From the NCBI GenBank assembly GCA_964531745.1, contig CAZHFX010000001.1, positions 1 through 54,914 of the forward strand: a DNA stretch of 54,914 nt, given 5' to 3'. Below are positions 51,535-54,914 of the stretch, piece by piece (positions within the stretch are counted from its first letter, which is position 1; each line of letters starts with the position of its first letter). Source of the stretch: JACRFW01 sp964531745 (GTDB taxonomy: Bacteria > Patescibacteriota > Patescibacteriia > Magasanikbacterales > GWA2-37-8). The translations under genes and the position numbers were made by a program. Below the pieces are notes generated by a model, which worked only from the letters and a program-made list of their open reading frames with translations, was not told the origin of the DNA and made no database searches.

Positions 51535-51966
51535 TCAGGCCGCAGACGGCGGTGGTATTTTATTTTTAACATTCGCGGCCACCGCTAAACCCAGAATTGA
51601 AAGCATCACTATTTGGCAGAGAATACAGACCGGACAAATGACGCGCAATTGGAAAATTTCTCTATAAAAAATCCACAGGCAGAAAAGCGCGCCAAAAATT
51701 GCTAAACCTAAAATTAATTTCCGTTTGAAAAAAATCGCTCCCAGCAGTATGCCGATGTAACCCAATAAACCATACAGCGGGGTCGGGATGCCAAATATTT
51801 TAGCAATCGGGCCGGAAATAACGGCATCGCAATTCACCGTGCTATTGATGGTACAGGGCCGGAAAGCGGTGGCTGGCATAAACTGCTCCACCAGCAAATA
51901 ACCGGCTAAAACGATACCGGTTATCGCCAAAAGTTTGATAGCGAAAAAAAGCTTCTTATTTTCCAT
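51535..51966 (-). CDS. Vitamin K epoxide reductase (VKOR)-family protein
   Basis: 143 aa, four transmembrane helices. Redox cysteines: the loop pair (CTINSTVNCDAV) and the membrane CxxC (CPVCILCQI), with the conserved Ser/Gly-rich FGIPTPLYG. Reoxidises a thiol oxidase by passing electrons to quinone. No DsbA-like partner is fused or adjacent. The ATG at 51966 (MENKKLF) is preferred over an in-frame upstream start at 52014. Confidence 0.9.
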   Translation of the reverse strand: MENKKLFFAIKLLAITGIVLAGYLLVEQFMPATAFRPCTINSTVNCDAVISGPIAKIFGIPTPLYGLLGYIGILLGAIFFKRKLILGLAIFGALFCLWIFYREIFQLRVICPVCILCQIVMLSILGLAVAANVKNKIPPPSAA

Positions 51967-52004
51967 AGATTTTATGGTTAAAAATAATTCTTGAGCGTAG
52001 AAGT

Positions 52005-52033
52005 ATTCTAACAAAAAATCCCTAATTCAACAA
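52005..52033 (-). promoter_or_regulatory. Candidate promoter for VKOR-EamA-ribE-ribH
   Basis: On the minus strand TTGTTG (52028-52033), 17-bp spacer, TAGAAT (52005-52010), leader about 32 nt. Confidence 0.5.
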
Positions 52034-52049
52034 CACCGCGTTCATCGGT

Positions 52050-52077
52050 TTGCCAAAGAATAAAAAAATGCTAGTAT
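52050..52077 (+). promoter_or_regulatory. Candidate leaderless promoter for the second greA
   Basis: TTGCCA (52050-52055), 16-bp spacer, TAGTAT (52072-52077). The ATG at 52085 is eight bases downstream of the -10 end, so transcription would begin at the start codon. Confidence 0.5.
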
Positions 52078-52084
52078 ATAAGGC

Positions 52085-52585
52085 ATGCGCACTCCTTATA
52101 GAAAACCGGGAAAATTCAGTCAAATGGCCCCCGATCCGCTTATGACAACGGATAAACTGGCCGAATTCAAAAATAAATTAGCTCGGCTCAAAACCAGCCA
52201 GCCCCAGGCCGCCGCCGAAGTCGCGCGGCTGGCTGAACTGGGCGATTTCTCGGAAAATGCCGAATATCAGTTGGCCAAAGGGCGCCTGCGGGGCATCAAT
52301 GACGGGATTCTTAACCTGGAACGACAAATAAATCAAGCCGCTATCATTACACCGGAACAGCAAACTGATACCGTTCAAATCGGACACGCGGTTGCCGTTG
52401 AAAATGACGGAAAAGAAAAAACCTACCGAATTCTCGGCTCTTCCGAAACTAACCCGCAAAAAGGGATTATTTCGCACCTCTCCCCTCTTGGGTCAGCGCT
52501 CATTGGACACAAAGCCGGCGAAGAGATAATAATAAAATTGGCGGGGAAAGAAATAAAGTGCCGGATTATAAAAATAGATAAATAA
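52085..52585 (+). CDS. GreA/GreB-family elongation factor, second paralogue
   Basis: 166 aa. Coiled-coil tip GDFSENAEYQLAKGRL carries the acidic pair; C-terminal domain NPQKGIISHLSPLGSALIGHKAGEE is GreA-like. N-terminal extension of about 20 residues (RTPYRKPGKFSQMAPDP) not found in the first copy; ATGs at 52124 and 52142 are alternative starts. Diverges clearly from the greA at 13595. May act at different promoters or be a Gfh-like inhibitor, although the acidic tip is intact. Confidence 0.85.
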   Translation: MRTPYRKPGKFSQMAPDPLMTTDKLAEFKNKLARLKTSQPQAAAEVARLAELGDFSENAEYQLAKGRLRGINDGILNLERQINQAAIITPEQQTDTVQIGHAVAVENDGKEKTYRILGSSETNPQKGIISHLSPLGSALIGHKAGEEIIIKLAGKEIKCRIIKIDK

Positions 52586-52629
52586 AAACAACCCAATCCG
52601 CCAGCCGGTGAATGAGTTGCTTTAGAGAG

Positions 52630-52685
52630 ACTGGAAGTTTTGCACTTCTCCTTTTACCCCGGTGCCTTCCAGTGGCACACCGGGG
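52630..52685. terminator. Two competing hairpins between greA2 and the phosphorylase gene
   Basis: ACTGGAAG (52630-52637) pairs with CTTCCAGT (52666-52673). CCCCGGTG (52657-52664) pairs with CACCGGGG (52678-52685). The stems interleave and are mutually exclusive. On the minus strand the second could terminate the phosphorylase transcript (followed by TAAAAG). Confidence 0.4.
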
Positions 52686-52711
52686 GTCGCTTGGTGATGG
52701 AAACTTCGCGC

Positions 52712-53620
52712 CTAGCGGCAGAGGCGCGCGATCTGCGCCACCGTCTCGATGACCAGCCGGCCAAACCGCCTCTTCATCTGGTTGGCGACCATCTGCACCT
52801 CCTGGTGCGAGAGCGGCACGCTCGTCTGGCGCAGGCCGGCCACCATGTCGGTGACCAAAGCGAGGTCCAGCACCTCAACTTCGGCCGTGACGCCGCACGG
52901 GCTCTGACCCTTCTCGTCGCGCTTCACGCCCATGTGGACGGCGGCGGTGACTTCGGGGATGGTGGACATCGTGGCGACGTCCGCTCCCACCCGCCGCATC
53001 ATCTCGCCCTCGGCTTCCGACTCGTAGGTGCGCCCCGGCTTGAAGTAGGACACGCCGCGGTGGAGTGTCACGCCCACCTTGAGGGCGCACCGCTTGACGA
53101 GCGCCAGCAGGCGCGGGCTGTACGCGTCGCCCATCGGCTGGAACTCGGTGCCGAGCTCCTTCGCGTCTGGCCCCGCCGTCGGGTCGGGGCAGTCCGAAGC
53201 GATATGGCTGCGCACGGCGACGATATCGCCGGCCTCGAGGTTCCGCGTCACGGCTCCGGTAGCGTGAGTGAGAATGAAGAAGAGCTTGCCCTTCGCCATC
53301 ATGATCATGAGCCGGGTGAGGAACACGACCTCATGGATCGTGAACCCCTCGTAGTAGTGCACGCGACCCTGCAGGATGACGACCGGAATGCCCGCCAGCT
53401 TGCCCCAGCACAGGCGTCCAGCGTGGCCGGTGGCGCGGGCAACCGGACAGTGCGGGACGCTGGAAAACTTGCACGAATGCTTGCCCTTCAGGAGGTTGGC
53501 GAGCCAGCCAAGCCCCGAACCCGCCGTGATGACGATGAGCGGTACGAACCCGGCGAACCTCTTTTTCAGCCACTCCCTGGCCTCGGTGAGTTTTTCCAGT
53601 TCGGTCATTGCCGACTCCAT
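52712..53620 (-). CDS. Purine nucleoside phosphorylase (PNP/MTAP family), GC-rich
   Basis: 302 aa. Phosphorolyses purine nucleosides to base and ribose-1-phosphate. PNP-like blocks: AGSGLGWL, TGHAGRLCWGKL, LQGRVHYYEGF, GDIVAVRSHI, GRTYESEAEGEMMRRVGADV and TMSTIPEVTAAVH. The base-binding Asn of 6-oxopurine PNPs (ITN) is Asp here (LVTDMVAG), while the nearby Glu (YESEAE) and His (LSHQEV) are kept. Codon use and base content are far GC-richer than the neighbours (line 52921-52980 is 40/60 G+C), implying horizontal acquisition. Start at 53620 or 53608; GGAG precedes the latter by six bases. Confidence 0.88.
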   Translation of the reverse strand: MESAMTELEKLTEAREWLKKRFAGFVPLIVITAGSGLGWLANLLKGKHSCKFSSVPHCPVARATGHAGRLCWGKLAGIPVVILQGRVHYYEGFTIHEVVFLTRLMIMMAKGKLFFILTHATGAVTRNLEAGDIVAVRSHIASDCPDPTAGPDAKELGTEFQPMGDAYSPRLLALVKRCALKVGVTLHRGVSYFKPGRTYESEAEGEMMRRVGADVATMSTIPEVTAAVHMGVKRDEKGQSPCGVTAEVEVLDLALVTDMVAGLRQTSVPLSHQEVQMVANQMKRRFGRLVIETVAQIARLCR

Positions 53621-53672
53621 CGCCTCGGATGAGGCTTCGTTGGTAAATCTGCGCGGAACGCGCGACTGTTCT

Positions 53673-53700
53673 ATTTTACTTATTTTTTATGATTTGTCAA
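53673..53700 (-). promoter_or_regulatory. Promoter of the phosphorylase gene
   Basis: On the minus strand TTGACA (53695-53700), 16-bp AT-rich spacer, TAAAAT (53673-53678). AT content matches the host and not the gene. A GCGCG/CGCGC hairpin lies in the leader. Confidence 0.6.
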
Positions 53701-54064
53701 TGCTGTGAACTCAAGGCCGGTTATGCCGCATATTGTCCAGCACCCAATTATATTCTATTTCATTATTTGTAAATTTGATTTCAGAATCTAACGCAACACT
53801 TGGCGCTTAGCGTCAAAGCGGTTAGGTTAGGTGGACGCTACCGACGTGCTACTTTGAAGTTAAAATATCTGCTCCGAACGCTGAACGAAATCCGAACTTT
53901 TTTTAGCGAAAATCCGAACACTGAATTTTGAAAAACTTTTAGATCGCCTGTTCGCCTTTGGCGGAGGCGGGCAAAAAGGAAGGGGGTTGGGGGGGAAGGA
54001 ATTTTTGCCCGCCCTCGCTTTTCCGCCGCCGCCGAATTTCGTGCCAGTGAAACTGGCGTGCCGT
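53701..54064. other. Non-coding stretch with a G-rich-loop inverted repeat
   Basis: No convincing gene. The first 240 bases are AT-rich with small inverted repeats (TTGGCGCT/AGCGTCAA near 53800) and the word TCCGAAC repeated three times (about 53870-53925). Positions 53966-53977 (GGCGGGCAAAAA) and 54002-54013 are exact complements enclosing 24 purines with G5 and G7 runs. It separates the phosphorylase promoter from the end of tspO. Confidence 0.45.
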
Positions 54065-54460
54065 CTATCTATTTAAATAAGTAATGGTTAGTTGCAAAAC
54101 TGTCGCAAACGACACCCAGAGCAAATACGGAATTTGGATGTATGTAATCCAGCGGGCGTGCGGATAAATAGCCGCCATTGCCCATATAAGCGTGCCAAGA
54201 ACGAACAAAATATCTATCGCCGCCAAAAGATTATTTTTGAGTCCGAATTGCAGCGGCGTAAACGCAAAGTTAAAAATCAAGTTTAGGACGAAAGGCAAAG
54301 CGACAATCAAAGCAATCTCTTTTTTGGCAGCCATCCAAAATACCTTGCCAAAGGAAATTGCGATTAAAACATAAAGAAAAGTCCATACCGGACCAAAAAG
54401 CCAGCTCGGTGGCGACCATGATGGTTTAATAAGTTCTGCGTATTGCGTTGATTCGTTCAT
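54065..54460 (-). CDS. TspO/MBR family protein
   Basis: 131-aa five-helix membrane protein (tryptophan-rich sensory protein). Family blocks: KPSWSPPSWLFGPVWTFLYVLIAIS, NLIFNFAFTPLQFGLKN and WITYIQIPYLLWVSFATVLQ. Binds porphyrins and lipophilic ligands; bacterial role in stress or tetrapyrrole handling. It lies 18 bp downstream of the small membrane protein gene. Confidence 0.93.
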   Translation of the reverse strand: MNESTQYAELIKPSWSPPSWLFGPVWTFLYVLIAISFGKVFWMAAKKEIALIVALPFVLNLIFNFAFTPLQFGLKNNLLAAIDILFVLGTLIWAMAAIYPHARWITYIQIPYLLWVSFATVLQLTITYLNR

Positions 54461-54478
54461 AAAAATATTTAAAATATA

Positions 54479-54784
54479 TTAATCACTGATAAATAAGCTG
54501 TGCAGAGGGATAAAAAGGATTGTGAGCAAGCCTATACCGGTTGAAATATAGACGAGAACAGAAGATTCCCTGTATTTTCGTATCGCTCTCAAACCCAACA
54601 CAAAAGCGACGATGGAAGCGGAAAATATGACTGGAATGGTGCTATCCCACCAGCGATTATCATAAGACAATAGACCGAGGCCGTTGACAAGCAATGCGGA
54701 AATACCGACACCGACCAAAAAAAACGACTGTAACCACACAGACCATCTACCCAAACTGGTTTTTGGTATAAAATTCAATTTCAT
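54479..54784 (-). CDS. Small three-helix membrane protein, unknown
   Basis: 101 aa with hydrophobic segments at about 18-36, 48-65 and 77-96 and a basic linker (RAIRKYRES). No family recognised. Likely co-transcribed with tspO. Confidence 0.6.
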   Translation of the reverse strand: MKLNFIPKTSLGRWSVWLQSFFLVGVGISALLVNGLGLLSYDNRWWDSTIPVIFSASIVAFVLGLRAIRKYRESSVLVYISTGIGLLTILFIPLHSLFISD

Positions 54785-54800
54785 ATATTTTCATTTTACC

Positions 54801-54827
54801 AAAAAATCGCCAATTTGGCGATTTTTT
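54801..54827. terminator. Bidirectional hairpin with A and T tracts
   Basis: AAAAAATCGCCA and TGGCGATTTTTT are exact 12-bp complements around ATT. Symmetric A/T tails make it a terminator in both directions. It sits 17 bp before the start of the 101-aa membrane protein gene. Confidence 0.75.
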
Positions 54828-54914
54828 AATCTGGCTCGCCCTGCTCAACGATTTTCGAACTTTTGACTGGGCGGAGGAGTATAAATATCCTACCGTGGTT
54901 TTAGACCAGATGAA
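54828..54914. other. Edge segment, nothing identified
   Basis: The plus strand stays open to the edge (frame of 54829), reading LALLNDFRTFDWAEEYKYP; too short to judge and no start codon is visible. Confidence 0.2.

Noticed and set aside
52640..53632. A 330-codon plus-strand open frame across the phosphorylase gene
   Set aside because: It is His/Arg/Gly-rich with no family pattern and is antisense to a clear PNP. Long shadow frames are expected in GC-rich coding DNA.

Overview
The window looks like a piece of a Candidatus Patescibacteria (CPR) chromosome. The gene set is housekeeping and densely packed, with short or overlapping gene junctions. Shine-Dalgarno sequences are nearly absent. There is a complete F-type ATP synthase, rod-shape genes (mreBCD and PBP2), one tyrosine recombinase, several aminoacyl-tRNA synthetases, and no outer-membrane biogenesis genes. 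TGA is used as a stop codon (for example at the overlap with ddl), so the UGA-glycine code of Gracilibacteria/SR1 does not apply. The lineage is inferred from gene content and style only; no marker tree could be run.

Layout. 1-4363 (+): partial gltX, a secreted LytM-type peptidase, ddl and an AlkD-like protein. 4352-6891: a conserved hypothetical, a lipoprotein, a YgjP-like metalloprotease and a Xer recombinase. 7135-9278 (-): alr-ftsQ. 9370-14056 (-): an operon of greA, lysS, an archaeal-type FAD synthase (ribL-like), an RdgB-Nudix fusion and serS. 14121-18908 (-): a small membrane protein, mreB, mreC, mreD and PBP2. 18954-25221 (-): DUF721, a UvrD-type helicase-nuclease, rlmN and an ABC exporter. 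25314-32017 (-): atpI-B-E-F-H-A-G-D-C. 32082-35696 (-): rsmI-metG-cvpA-tatD. 35737-41381 (-): a cysteine desulfurase, an exonuclease, a nucleotidyltransferase, a PAP2 phosphatase and a G6PDH-6PGDH fusion. 41476-44464: a small accessory patch with a 41-aa basic ORF, a wrecked histidine kinase, a secreted beta-helix-like protein, a broken cupin gene and a PH-like membrane protein. 44475-49612: a DEAD-box helicase diverging from a MacAB-like exporter. 49631-51966 (-): VKOR, an EamA transporter, riboflavin synthase and lumazine synthase. 52085-54784: a second GreA, a conspicuously GC-rich purine nucleoside phosphorylase, TspO and a small membrane protein.

Transcription signals are unusually readable. 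Fifteen sites resemble sigma-70 promoters with 16-17 bp spacers, including one perfect consensus (42152-42180). Several place the likely transcription start on or next to the ATG, which suggests leaderless translation. In the atp operon only atpE carries a clear Shine-Dalgarno, and it is followed by a strong hairpin, as expected for a subunit needed in many copies.

The points most worth following up are: (1) two enzyme fusions, RdgB-Nudix and Zwf-Gnd; (2) dispersed palindromic or simple repeats that lie in frame inside the coding regions of tatD, rlmN, atpG, the cysteine desulfurase and rsmI, and that form the end of metG; (3) the GC-rich nucleoside phosphorylase with Asp where 6-oxopurine PNPs have the base-specifying Asn; (4) the strongly promoted 41-aa basic ORF beside a deleted sensor kinase. 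No CRISPR array, transposase, tRNA, rRNA or replication origin was found.
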